A stretch of DNA of 10,589 nucleotides from Dehalococcoidia bacterium (GTDB lineage Bacteria; Chloroflexota; Dehalococcoidia; JACVQG01; JAHKAY01): positions 1 to 10,589 of the forward strand of contig JASLQE010000088.1 in the NCBI GenBank assembly GCA_030744635.1, in the 5' to 3' direction. This document shows, piece after piece, positions 1 to 5,807 of the stretch. The translations under genes were made by a program, and so were the position numbers. Under the pieces are notes generated by a model. The model was not told where the DNA came from. It was given only the letters and a program-made list of their open reading frames with translations, and did not search any database. Each line of letters begins with the position of its first letter. The first letter of the stretch is position 1.

Positions 1-1384
1 CAAAAAGCTCAGACCACACCGCCCGGTGGTCGTGCCCCCTGGGACTGCTGCCCTTGAGACTGTGTACGGCGAAGTCAGGAGCCTTGCCACCGAACTCTCC
101 AGCGGCCCGCATTGCACCCTCCGCCAAGATATTGCCTATACCCTCCCGGCGGGCGATTCTGTGCAAAAGCTCATAGGTAACCTCGCCGTTGCCCCAGGTC
201 AGCTCCAGACCATCGGTATCCTTGGTGGTGATAATCCCCTTCTCGAAGCACTCCATGGCCAGGCCCACCACCCAACCACCTTCATTGGTGTCCACACCCA
301 GGCGGTCCGCCAGGTCGTTGAGCACCACTGACCAGGTAACATCGGTCTGGCCGGTAACCGGACCCCAGGCCGCCAGCCCCTCGTACTCCGGCTCGTCCAC
401 CACCTTGCCTTTGTGGGGCCCGTCGGGTACGGTAAGGGCGTGGACATGGTGCATGAGGCAGCCGAAGCAAGGGGCGCGTTTTGCCTGGAATTCACTGCGT
501 ATATAGGAGCCGCTGTACTTCTGCAACTCCTCCTGCTCAATGTCGTAGATATTGGTGGTATAGTTCCGGACGGGCAGGGTAGCCCCTCCCTCCACACCAC
601 GCTGAATGCCGTTAAGGGTGCCCCAGTTGTAGATAGAAATGGCACCAGTTGCTCCGACAAGATCGGCAGTACCGCCGCGGATGTTGGAGCTGAGCTCCGC
701 TACCATCTCAACCAGCCGACGGCCGTCCTTGATGGGAATACCGGTCCTGCCGGCCACAGCCACCATGGCCTTGAGGTTCTTGGAACCCATCACGGCCCCC
801 ACACCGTTATGGGCGGCGGCGTGCCCCTTATCGCAGAACACCCCGGCGAAGCGCACCAGGTTCTCACCGGCAGGGCCGATACTTACCACACTGGCATCCC
901 TGTCCCCACCCACCTCCTGACGGGCCATATCCGAGGTCTCCCATGTATCTTTGCCCTTTAGCTCAGCGGCGTCCCGAATCTCGGCCGTGCCATCGTGTAT
1001 ATACAGGTAAGTGAGGCTGGGCGCTGAGCCGACGACCATGACCGCATCAAAACCGCTGTGACGAAGGTAGGCCCCGAAGTAGCCGTTAGCCTGTGTAAGT
1101 CCGGCACCCCCGGTCATGGCACCTTTTGCCAAGACCGTGAAGGTGCCCGATCCGGGAACCGGTGTCCCTCCCAGGGGGCCGGAGGCGATGATGAGGCAGT
1201 TCCGGGGGTCATCCCACTCCACCCCCGGCGGCACCTCATCATACAGCAGCTTGGCCCCCAGGCACGCACCCCCTATGCACTGGCGGACCGTATCCGAATC
1301 CACTTTTACAGTTTTCACTTCACCTCGACTCAGGTCCACCCTGAGGATGCGTCCCTGGAACCTGTCAAGTCCGGCGGTTGTCAT
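1..1384 (-). CDS. aor: Aldehyde:ferredoxin oxidoreductase catalytic subunit (AorB-like), 3' part outside the window
   Basis: Tungsten- or molybdenum-pterin enzyme that oxidises aldehydes to acids, or the reverse with low-potential electrons; cytoplasmic. The visible 461 codons read as the AFOR N-terminal domain (about residues 5-210) followed by the start of the AFOR C-terminal domain. Seen: RFQGRILRVDLSRG near the N-terminus, the glycine-rich GPLGGTPVPGSGTF, HSGFDAVMVVG, and near the left edge SSPRGHDHRAVWSELF, all typical of the family. The Fe-S motif is CFGCLMHH: Cys306 and Cys309 are present, but residue 313, normally the third Cys of CxxCxxxC, is His. The fourth cluster Cys and the later pterin-binding motif lie beyond the edge. 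The ATG has a full AGGAGGT just upstream, inside the end of the FAD-subunit gene, and overlaps that gene's stop as ATGA, so translation is probably coupled. Family assignment is secure; substrate and metal cannot be told. Confidence 0.93.
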   Translation of the reverse strand, partial: MTTAGLDRFQGRILRVDLSRGEVKTVKVDSDTVRQCIGGACLGAKLLYDEVPPGVEWDDPRNCLIIASGPLGGTPVPGSGTFTVLAKGAMTGGAGLTQANGYFGAYLRHSGFDAVMVVGSAPSLTYLYIHDGTAEIRDAAELKGKDTWETSDMARQEVGGDRDASVVSIGPAGENLVRFAGVFCDKGHAAAHNGVGAVMGSKNLKAMVAVAGRTGIPIKDGRRLVEMVAELSSNIRGGTADLVGATGAISIYNWGTLNGIQRGVEGGATLPVRNYTTNIYDIEQEELQKYSGSYIRSEFQAKRAPCFGCLMHHVHALTVPDGPHKGKVVDEPEYEGLAAWGPVTGQTDVTWSVVLNDLADRLGVDTNEGGWVVGLAMECFEKGIITTKDTDGLELTWGNGEVTYELLHRIARREGIGNILAEGAMRAAGEFGGKAPDFAVHSLKGSSPRGHDHRAVWSELF

Positions 1385-2628
1385 ACTACCTCCTGTTGCA
1401 AGGGTTCCCACGGCCCATTGGCAGCGTGAAACGGGGAGCGCTGCCTGAGCCTGGCCTCTACCACGGGGGAAAGCGTCTCCCGGTCCATAAGGTGGCTCAG
1501 GATGCCTGCCGCCTCTACCTCACCCACCAGCACCGCCCCCACCAGGCGGTGGCGATGGAATACCAGTTTCCGGTAAGTGGAGCCATTGCGGCGCACCAAC
1601 TCGTCATACCCTGATTCAGGCGAGTCAACCTCCCCAAGGGAGGCTACAGGCAGCCCCAGGGGACTGAGGATGTTGACCCTGGCGGGACGCCAGCGGGAGA
1701 AGCCGCTGCCCCCCGCCATATTCAGCCCGGCCACCCATCCGCCCTCCACAGCGTTGGTCCAAGTGGCGTTCACCTGGGTGCGTCCGGTAATCGGATGGGT
1801 GCCCTGGGCCACATCACCAGCGGCGTAAATATGCTCCGCACTCGTCCGGCCCCCCTCGTCCACCGTCACACCGGGGGATAGCGCCACACCACTGCCCTCC
1901 AGGAGGCCGGTATTGGGGCGCACGCCGGTGGCGAAGACCACCACATCCGCTTCCACCGTCTCCCCCGAACTTAGGCGCAGCCCCTTTCCACCGCCCCGCT
2001 GGGCAACCTCCCATACCTGCTGGCCCAGCCGTAGCTGCACCCCGGCCCCCTCCAGCCGCTCTTGCATTATTGCGGCTCCTGCCGCATCCATCACCCGGGG
2101 CAGCACCCTATCCTGCATCTCTATTACAATCATCTTCTTCTTACGCCGCCACAGGGCGTCCACTATCTGCAGTCCGATAAGACCCGCCCCCACCACCGCC
2201 ACCGTGCTTGCGTTCTGGGACACCCCTTTGATGCGGCGGGCGTCCGCGGCGCTCCACAGTGTGAGGCACTCCCCGGCCCCGGGGATGGGGGGCACAGTCA
2301 CGCTGGACCCTGTGGCCACCAGTAGCTCGTCGTAAGGCACAGCCTGTCCCCCCGCCAGGACCACCCGCTGACGGTCCGGCTCCACGGCCACCGCCCCGTC
2401 CCCCAGGATGGTTTTCACACCGTGGCTGCGGTAGAAGTCCCGGTTGCATATGAACATCTTTCGGTAGGATATTGTACCACACAGGTAGTGTGTGGTAAGG
2501 ACCGGTGAGTAGGCGGGACAGTCCTCCCCGGAGATGAGGGTAATGTTATGAGACCTGGAAACGCTCCGTATGGCCCTCAGGGCGTTTAGGGCAGCCCCCC
2601 CGTTTCCGGTGATTACCAGATGTTTCAA
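1381..2628 (-). CDS. FAD/NAD(P)-dependent oxidoreductase subunit of the AOR complex (AorC-like)
   Basis: 415-residue two-dinucleotide-domain flavoprotein of the pyridine nucleotide-disulfide oxidoreductase type. Seen: N-terminal FAD Rossmann motif GNGGAALNALRAIR (residues 8-21), ATGSS (105-109), a second NAD(P)-binding motif VVGAGLIGLQ (145-154), ATGVRPNT (233-240) and the FAD motif YAAGDVA (268-274). No redox-active CxxC is seen, so a disulfide reductase is unlikely. It lies between a ferredoxin-like gene 12 nt upstream and the AOR catalytic gene, which it overlaps by 4 nt. This matches the composition of AorABC in Aromatoleum aromaticum, where AorC passes electrons to NAD+; the same role here is inferred. 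The start must be TTG: an in-frame TAA lies two codons upstream and the FAD motif begins at residue 8, leaving no room for a later ATG. No strong Shine-Dalgarno precedes it, so it may rely on coupling to the upstream gene. Confidence 0.9.
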   Translation of the reverse strand: MKHLVITGNGGAALNALRAIRSVSRSHNITLISGEDCPAYSPVLTTHYLCGTISYRKMFICNRDFYRSHGVKTILGDGAVAVEPDRQRVVLAGGQAVPYDELLVATGSSVTVPPIPGAGECLTLWSAADARRIKGVSQNASTVAVVGAGLIGLQIVDALWRRKKKMIVIEMQDRVLPRVMDAAGAAIMQERLEGAGVQLRLGQQVWEVAQRGGGKGLRLSSGETVEADVVVFATGVRPNTGLLEGSGVALSPGVTVDEGGRTSAEHIYAAGDVAQGTHPITGRTQVNATWTNAVEGGWVAGLNMAGGSGFSRWRPARVNILSPLGLPVASLGEVDSPESGYDELVRRNGSTYRKLVFHRHRLVGAVLVGEVEAAGILSHLMDRETLSPVVEARLRQRSPFHAANGPWEPLQQEVV

Positions 2629-2640
2629 CGGTTACTTACT

Positions 2641-3111
2641 TCATTTGGCCAAGTAGGCTTCCCGCACCTTGCCCGCCAGGAGAAGGCGTTGGGTCAGCCC
2701 CATGCCCTCGTCATCGCCCAGGGTGATGGCCCCGGGCTCGCATAGCCGGGTGCAGGCCGGCTCCCCGGCGCACAGGTCGCACTTAATGGGGTGGCCGTCC
2801 ACCAGGGTGATGGCCCCGAAAGGACAGGCGGTAACGCACATCTTGCAGCCCACGCACCTGTCCTTGATAAGCTCCACCAGGCCCGTCTGGCTGTCCTTCT
2901 GCAGGGCGTTGGTGGGACAGGGGACGGCGCAAAGGGGCGTCTCGCACTGCTGACATACCACCGGATAGAAGAAAAGCTCCTCCGGGAAGCGGACGACCTT
3001 GACGCGGCACTTGTAGAGGCTGCTTTCCCCCTCTCTGAAGGTGGAGCAGGCCGTCTCGCAGCTACGGCACCCGGTGCACCTGGCGGGGTCAACGATGAGC
3101 ATCTGTCCCAT
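2641..3111 (-). CDS. Four-cluster [4Fe-4S] ferredoxin-like electron-transfer subunit (AorA-like)
   Basis: 156-residue iron-sulfur protein of the DmsB/HycB/AorA polyferredoxin type. Seventeen cysteines are present, sixteen of them in four cluster motifs: C12xxC15xxC18xxxC22, C53xxC56xxxxC61xxxC65, C86xxC89xxC92xxxC96 and C111xxC114xxxxxC120xxxC124. Cys35 is extra. There is no signal peptide or membrane segment, so it acts in the cytoplasm. It is the first gene of the minus-strand operon, 12 nt before the FAD subunit and two genes before the AOR catalytic subunit. It most likely wires electrons between the tungsten/molybdenum subunit and the FAD subunit, as AorA does in Aromatoleum. The ATG start is well supported by AAGGAG seven nt upstream, and a TTGACG-17-TACCAT promoter lies about 50 nt further upstream. 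The Fe-S count is direct; the partner assignment is inferred from operon context. Confidence 0.92.
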   Translation of the reverse strand: MGQMLIVDPARCTGCRSCETACSTFREGESSLYKCRVKVVRFPEELFFYPVVCQQCETPLCAVPCPTNALQKDSQTGLVELIKDRCVGCKMCVTACPFGAITLVDGHPIKCDLCAGEPACTRLCEPGAITLGDDEGMGLTQRLLLAGKVREAYLAK

Positions 3112-3163
3112 ATGTTCTCCTTGTGCCTCTAACCTGGGCGACTTTTACCTGGATATGCACTAT

Positions 3164-3192
3164 ATGGTAGCCTCCAGCCCACCTTCCGTCAA
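3164..3192 (-). promoter_or_regulatory. Candidate sigma70-type promoter of the AOR operon
   Basis: On the minus strand, TTGACG (3192-3187) is followed after 17 nt by TACCAT (3169-3164). The -35 matches five of six consensus bases and the -10 four of six. The predicted transcription start is near 3157, giving a leader of about 45 nt before the ferredoxin-like gene. This is a pattern match only. Confidence 0.45.
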
Positions 3193-3262
3193 CCGGAGCT
3201 GGAGGGGCCGTTGCGCAGACATCTATCTCCCCACCCACCCGGGCCTCACCTGTTAAGACACA

Positions 3263-3307
3263 ATGGACTGAGGTAAGATAGATAATGTTTTTTGTTAAGG
3301 AGTCCAT
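3263..3307 (+). promoter_or_regulatory. Inverted repeat ATGGACT / AGTCCAT spanning the moaD-like ribosome-binding site
   Basis: ATGGACT (3263-3269) and AGTCCAT (3301-3307) are perfect 7-base complements 31 nt apart. The right arm overlaps the Shine-Dalgarno AAGGAG (3297-3302) of the moaD-like gene, and the interior holds AT-rich -10-like sequences (TAAGAT, GATAAT). It could be an operator or an RNA structure affecting initiation. The rest of the divergent 199-nt gap shows no recognisable riboswitch; I looked for and did not find a molybdenum-cofactor riboswitch. Confidence 0.25.
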
Positions 3308-3310
3308 CGC

Positions 3311-3613
3311 ATGGGTACGGTTCGTATGGAGCTATGGCCCTGGCTTAACCGCCACGAGGAGCATACTGGGTTCCGCCGAATTACCCTGGAGGAGGAGGTC
3401 ATGGAGGGAGAGGTGGTAAAAGATTTCCTGGACCGCATGGGCGAAAGGCACCGAGTGTTCCGGGAGGTCATCTTTGACCGCCAGACCCAGGAGCTATCCA
3501 GGCAGGTAACCGTCATTTACAACGATATGCTATTAGAGCTTGCGGAAGGGCTTGACACCATCCTCCACGATGGCGACAAGCTGAGCTTCATGCCAGCCTT
3601 CGCCGGGGGTTAG
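3311..3613 (+). CDS. MoaD/ThiS-family sulfur carrier protein
   Basis: 100-residue small protein ending in LSFMPAFAGG. The C-terminal Gly-Gly after a hydrophobic strand is the mark of MoaD/ThiS ubiquitin-fold sulfur carriers, which are adenylated and thiocarboxylated at the last glycine; MoaD with MoaE puts the dithiolene sulfurs on molybdopterin. The upstream acidic stretch and ILHDGDKLSF fit the family, and the length is slightly above the usual 80-95. It is divergent from the AOR operon, whose catalytic subunit needs a tungsten- or molybdenum-bis-pterin cofactor, so a dedicated role in that cofactor is the simplest inference. A thiamine or thioamide sulfur-carrier role cannot be excluded because no MoaE, ThiF-like or ThiG gene is in view. 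Start: ATG with AAGGAG eight nt upstream. The stop codon lies inside an intrinsic terminator hairpin. Confidence 0.85.
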   Translation: MGTVRMELWPWLNRHEEHTGFRRITLEEEVMEGEVVKDFLDRMGERHRVFREVIFDRQTQELSRQVTVIYNDMLLELAEGLDTILHDGDKLSFMPAFAGG

Positions 3614-3631
3614 CAACCAACCCCCTTTCTT
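3605..3631 (+). terminator. Rho-independent terminator of the moaD-like gene
   Basis: GGGGGTT (3605-3611), a 7-nt loop, AACCCCC (3619-3625) and then TTTCTT. The stem is a perfect 7 bp and begins in the last codons of the sulfur-carrier gene, so the Gly-Gly and stop codons form the left arm. Confidence 0.7.
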
Positions 3632-3680
3632 GATACATCTGCCACGGTGGCTTCATCCACAAGTCCCTTCGTTCCCGGTG

Positions 3681-3759
3681 CCCTTGACAGGGTGCGTACA
3701 CAGCATCCTCCACACTCCACACTTTCCCGCTGAGACAGGGCGAGGGTTGACAGACCCTC
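3681..3759 (+). repeat. Two short hairpins sharing TTGACAG upstream of the antitoxin gene
   Basis: CCCT-TGAC-AGGG (3681-3692) and GAGGGT-TGACAG-ACCCTC (3742-3759) are two perfect short inverted repeats, both centred on the same heptamer TTGACAG (3684-3690 and 3747-3753). The second has a 6-bp stem. TTGACA also looks like a -35 box, but neither copy has a good -10 at 16-18 nt. They may be binding sites for the AbrB-type protein encoded just downstream, or coincidence. The remainder of the 213-nt gap (3614-3826) shows no gene. Confidence 0.3.
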
Positions 3760-3785
3760 AATTCTCTAAGACACTTAAGATATCT

Positions 3786-3798
3786 GATGTAAGACATC
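3786..3798 (+). promoter_or_regulatory. Short inverted repeat GATGT-AAG-ACATC before the antitoxin gene
   Basis: GATGT (3786-3790) and ACATC (3794-3798) are perfect 5-base complements 3 nt apart, centred about 35 nt before the antitoxin start. Toxin-antitoxin operons are usually autorepressed by the antitoxin, so this is a plausible operator half-site pair. A similar GATGTAT...ATACATC element precedes the flavin-binding protein gene near 5160. Confidence 0.25.
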
Positions 3799-3826
3799 CT
3801 ATGTCCGACGAAGGAGGTGGCGGCAC

Positions 3827-4111
3827 ATGGCCGAGGAAAAAGCAACAGATGTGGTGCTACGCCCCAAGCGCCAGATTACCCTTCCCAAAGAGGTGTGTGA
3901 AGAGTTGGGTATCGGGCCGGGCGATAGGCTCGAGCTATCGGTGGAGAGCTCCACCCTAGTGGCCAAGCCCAAGAAGGCGGCTGCCCTGGAGGCCCTACGG
4001 GAGATCCGTGATGCTTTCAAGCGCTCGGGAATCACCGAAGATGAACTCCAAAAGACGGGCCGCCGACTAAGGCGGGAAGCTGCCAAGGAGCCCGATGTGG
4101 CCCAGTCCTAA
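3827..4111 (+). CDS. AbrB/MazE/SpoVT-type DNA-binding antitoxin
   Basis: 94 residues. The N-terminal half holds the swapped-hairpin AbrB fold pattern: VVLRPKRQITLPKEVCEELGI followed by GPGDRLELSVES. The C-terminal half is charged and helical (about residues 47-94, LEALREIRDAFKRSG...), which in such antitoxins wraps the toxin. The gene begins at ATG with a near-perfect AAGGAGGT eight nt upstream and overlaps the downstream PIN-domain gene by 17 nt, the usual layout of a type II toxin-antitoxin pair. Expected roles are to neutralise the PIN protein and repress the operon promoter through nearby inverted repeats. Family assignment rests on the sequence; the pairing is inferred from overlap and order. 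Confidence 0.88.
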   Translation: MAEEKATDVVLRPKRQITLPKEVCEELGIGPGDRLELSVESSTLVAKPKKAAALEALREIRDAFKRSGITEDELQKTGRRLRREAAKEPDVAQS

Positions 4112-4538
4112 ACCCCGTATCTTCCTGAACAGCAATGTCATATTCTCGGGGATGTATCCTTCGACAGGGGCGCCGGGAGTCATATTAGAACGTTTCATTG
4201 ACGGTAAGTTAACAGTGGTCATATCGCGGCAGGTATTGGAGGAGGTCGTGAGCACCATCAAGGCAAAGCTTCCCGACGCCTTCCTTGGCCTGAGGAGGCT
4301 CCTGATGAGTGCCCCACCAGAAATCATTAAAGACCCAGCCCCCGCTGAGGTGGCCCGCTGGGCCGAAATAGTACACATAAAGGACGCCGGCATCCTGGCC
4401 GCAGCGATAGCGGCCCAGCCCGATTATCTGGTCACGGGGGACAAGCACTTTCTGGGAAACCCCAACATCGCGCAGAAGTCCGGGCTACACATCGTCACCC
4501 CAACGCAACTCCTCCAGTTATTGGAAAAGGACAACTGA
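4095..4538 (+). CDS. PIN-domain putative toxin (COG1569-type) with altered first active-site residue
   Basis: 147-residue PIN-fold protein; active members are Mg-dependent ribonucleases using a cluster of acidic residues. Seen: RIFLNSNVIFSG (8-19) for the first strand, QVLEEVVSTIK (46-56) with the second acidic position, HIKDAGILAAAI (94-105) with Asp97, and LVTGDKHFL (112-120) with Asp116. The family's first strand normally reads hhLDxNVhhSG; here the invariant Asp is Asn12, coded by AAC. The other acidic positions are kept. Asn may weaken or abolish metal binding, so this could be an inactive toxin or a PIN protein with another role. It starts at ATG inside the end of the AbrB-type gene with AAGGAG four nt upstream, indicating coupled translation. 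Pairing as a VapBC-like module is likely; catalytic activity is doubtful. Confidence 0.88.
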   Translation: MWPSPKPRIFLNSNVIFSGMYPSTGAPGVILERFIDGKLTVVISRQVLEEVVSTIKAKLPDAFLGLRRLLMSAPPEIIKDPAPAEVARWAEIVHIKDAGILAAAIAAQPDYLVTGDKHFLGNPNIAQKSGLHIVTPTQLLQLLEKDN

Positions 4539-4668
4539 CCGCCTTAAGGGGGTCGTAGACCGGCTGCGCGAGCGGCACGGCTTCGTCGCCAACCAGACGG
4601 GCCGCACCTTTTCCCTTGCCGGCAACTTCACCGACAGAGGACACGGTCACGCCATGCCCCCATCAGCC
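4539..4668 (+). pseudogene. Possible coding remnant after the PIN gene
   Basis: The 130 nt between two genes read openly in one plus frame starting at 4537, as DRLKGVVDRLRERHG then FVANQTGRTFSLAGNFTDRG. Third codon positions are strongly G/C and the composition is protein-like, but there is no start codon or ribosome-binding site, and the frame differs from the PIN gene. It continues through an ATG at 4654 only as a shadow of the opposite-strand gene. I do not recognise the family. It may be the decayed end of a lost gene, or chance openness in GC-rich DNA. Confidence 0.2.
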
Positions 4669-5127
4669 TCAGAAGCCCGATTGCTTTCCGGTCATGGTGT
4701 CTATCTCCACCCGGATTATCGCTACCTTTTCCATCAGCTTTTCAGAATACTCGTGTGGGTCGTCGGAGTAGTGCCGCATGATGATATCCAGCGCCGCCCT
4801 CTTCCCTTCACTGTCTTCAACAAGGGATGCCCTGCCGAAACCGATTACGCTGCGGTACCTCATCCCCCACTTGCAGGCCGTCGCCCCCTTCGTCAGCTCC
4901 AGGTCGGCCTCCACCTCAAAGCAGACCCGGTCGTTCCTCCGTATCATGTCAATCTTCATGCCTTCCCTGGCGGTGTGAATATATAGGCAGCCATCCTGAT
5001 AGCCGAAGTTGACAGGGACCAAATACGGGACATTGTTATCGGACAGGGCAATCCTGCAGACGACGGCCCTTTTGATAACGGACTCCACTTCCCCTGGGTC
5101 CGTTAACTCCCTCTCCTTCTTTCTCAT
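4669..5127 (-). CDS. Pyridoxamine 5'-phosphate oxidase-like flavin-binding protein (NimA-like)
   Basis: 152 residues from the chosen ATG, in the split-barrel FMN-binding superfamily (COG3467/NimA type). Seen: MRKKERELTD at the start, VCRIALSDNNVPYLVPVNFGY (about 23-43), LYIHTAREGMKIDMI (48-62), the VCFEVEAD strand, and WGMRYRSVIGFGRA (87-100), all characteristic of the group. Members bind FMN and reduce small electrophiles; some inactivate nitroimidazoles, but that substrate cannot be claimed here. A TTG three codons upstream (5136) is an alternative start; GGAGG sits only 2 nt before the ATG, and the TTG has no good Shine-Dalgarno either, so the start is uncertain. The gene stands alone on the minus strand, 169 nt downstream of the rubrerythrin-like gene, with an inverted repeat between them that may regulate it. 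Confidence 0.88.
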   Translation of the reverse strand: MRKKERELTDPGEVESVIKRAVVCRIALSDNNVPYLVPVNFGYQDGCLYIHTAREGMKIDMIRRNDRVCFEVEADLELTKGATACKWGMRYRSVIGFGRASLVEDSEGKRAALDIIMRHYSDDPHEYSEKLMEKVAIIRVEIDTMTGKQSGF

Positions 5128-5150
5128 GCCCTCCAATCGCCCCGAAGGCG

Positions 5151-5172
5151 GATGTATGGTCCCAAATACATC
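5151..5172 (-). promoter_or_regulatory. Inverted repeat GATGTAT-N8-ATACATC upstream of the NimA-like gene
   Basis: GATGTAT (5151-5157) and ATACATC (5166-5172) are perfect 7-base complements separated by 8 nt, ending 23 nt before the probable ATG at 5127. The position suits a repressor operator or a 5' leader hairpin. A second palindrome, GGTCCC-CT-GGGACC, is at 5211-5224, and GGTCCC also occurs in the loop of the first. No convincing promoter was found in this 169-nt gap. Confidence 0.35.
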
Positions 5173-5296
5173 ACTACATGCTCATTTCATCACGCAAGGG
5201 CGTCGCGGTCGGTCCCCTGGGACCTGTCTATGTTGAAGCAGCTATGGGCATTCCCAGGGCCGATGAGGTAAATCAGCCAGGATTTTGCGCCGGTGC

Positions 5297-5794
5297 CTAC
5301 CCCCCCTTCATCCCCAGCAACTCTTTGCGGAGCAATGAAAGCCGCCTCAGGTGGTCCCGCTCCTCTATCAAAATGCTGTCCAAGACCTCCTGGTCATCCC
5401 GGCGCACCAGGTCCCGGACCTCGGTGAAGAAAAGGATGGTCTCAGACTCCATTCTCATGCCCATCTCCACGGCCTCAGCATCGGTTCTGAACCCCAGGGC
5501 ACCGGCCTTGGCACCGGCCTCATCCACAAATATGCGGCTGTCTATCAGGGCGCTCAGGTATTCGGAGAGCTCCTGGGCAGTGCCGGGGGTGTTGGGCGCA
5601 TCGGCCTGCGAGGTCATAAGCCGGCCGAACTCCCTGGCGTGCCGCTCTTCCTCCACGGCCATGTGCTGATAGGCGGCTTTGATGGAGGGGTCCTTCACCC
5701 TGGTCAGGGCTGTGCGGTAGAAAGCCAGGCCGTTGGCTTCTATGCGTAATGCCATATCTACCACTTCCTTGCCGGAGAAAAAAAGGCTCATCAT
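5297..5794 (-). CDS. Rubrerythrin-like ferritin-family diiron protein
   Basis: 165-residue four-helix ferritin-like protein. Diiron ligand patterns are visible in order: EANGLAFY (Glu19), VEEERHAREF (Glu49 and His52 as ExxH), MESETILFF (around Glu116), and IEERDHLRRL (Glu145 and His148 as ExxH). There is no C-terminal rubredoxin domain, so it is an erythrin-only form of the COG1633 type. Such proteins reduce peroxide or handle oxygen in anaerobes; that role is inferred. The open frame extends upstream to 5896, but those codons overlap the preceding flavoprotein gene. The tandem ATGATG at 5794/5791, following AAAGGGGA, is the sensible start. It lies 13 nt after the thioredoxin-reductase-like stop, so the two genes form one unit and the flavoprotein may feed electrons to a peroxide-reducing chain. 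Confidence 0.87.
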   Translation of the reverse strand: MMSLFFSGKEVVDMALRIEANGLAFYRTALTRVKDPSIKAAYQHMAVEEERHAREFGRLMTSQADAPNTPGTAQELSEYLSALIDSRIFVDEAGAKAGALGFRTDAEAVEMGMRMESETILFFTEVRDLVRRDDQEVLDSILIEERDHLRRLSLLRKELLGMKGG

Positions 5795-5807
5795 TCCCCT
5801 TTCCGAG

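Noticed and set aside
199..660. Open minus-strand frame of 153 codons and several plus-strand frames (for example 413-961) in the left part
   Set aside because: They overlap the AOR catalytic subunit, whose frame gives clear family motifs throughout; the others have Arg/Pro/Ser-rich low-information translations.
3112..3310. Molybdenum/tungsten cofactor riboswitch between the AOR operon and the moaD-like gene
   Set aside because: I could not find the expected multi-stem arrangement; only one 7-bp inverted repeat with a long loop is visible.
3747..3781. TTGACA at 3747 as the -35 of an antitoxin promoter
   Set aside because: Candidate -10 boxes lie 14 nt (TAAGAC) or 23 nt (TAAGAT) away, both outside the usual spacing, and the hexamer is part of a perfect hairpin.
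5178..5669. Plus-strand frame of 163 codons across the rubrerythrin-like gene
   Set aside because: It is antisense to a gene with all diiron ligands in place, and its translation is Ser/Arg-rich without motifs.
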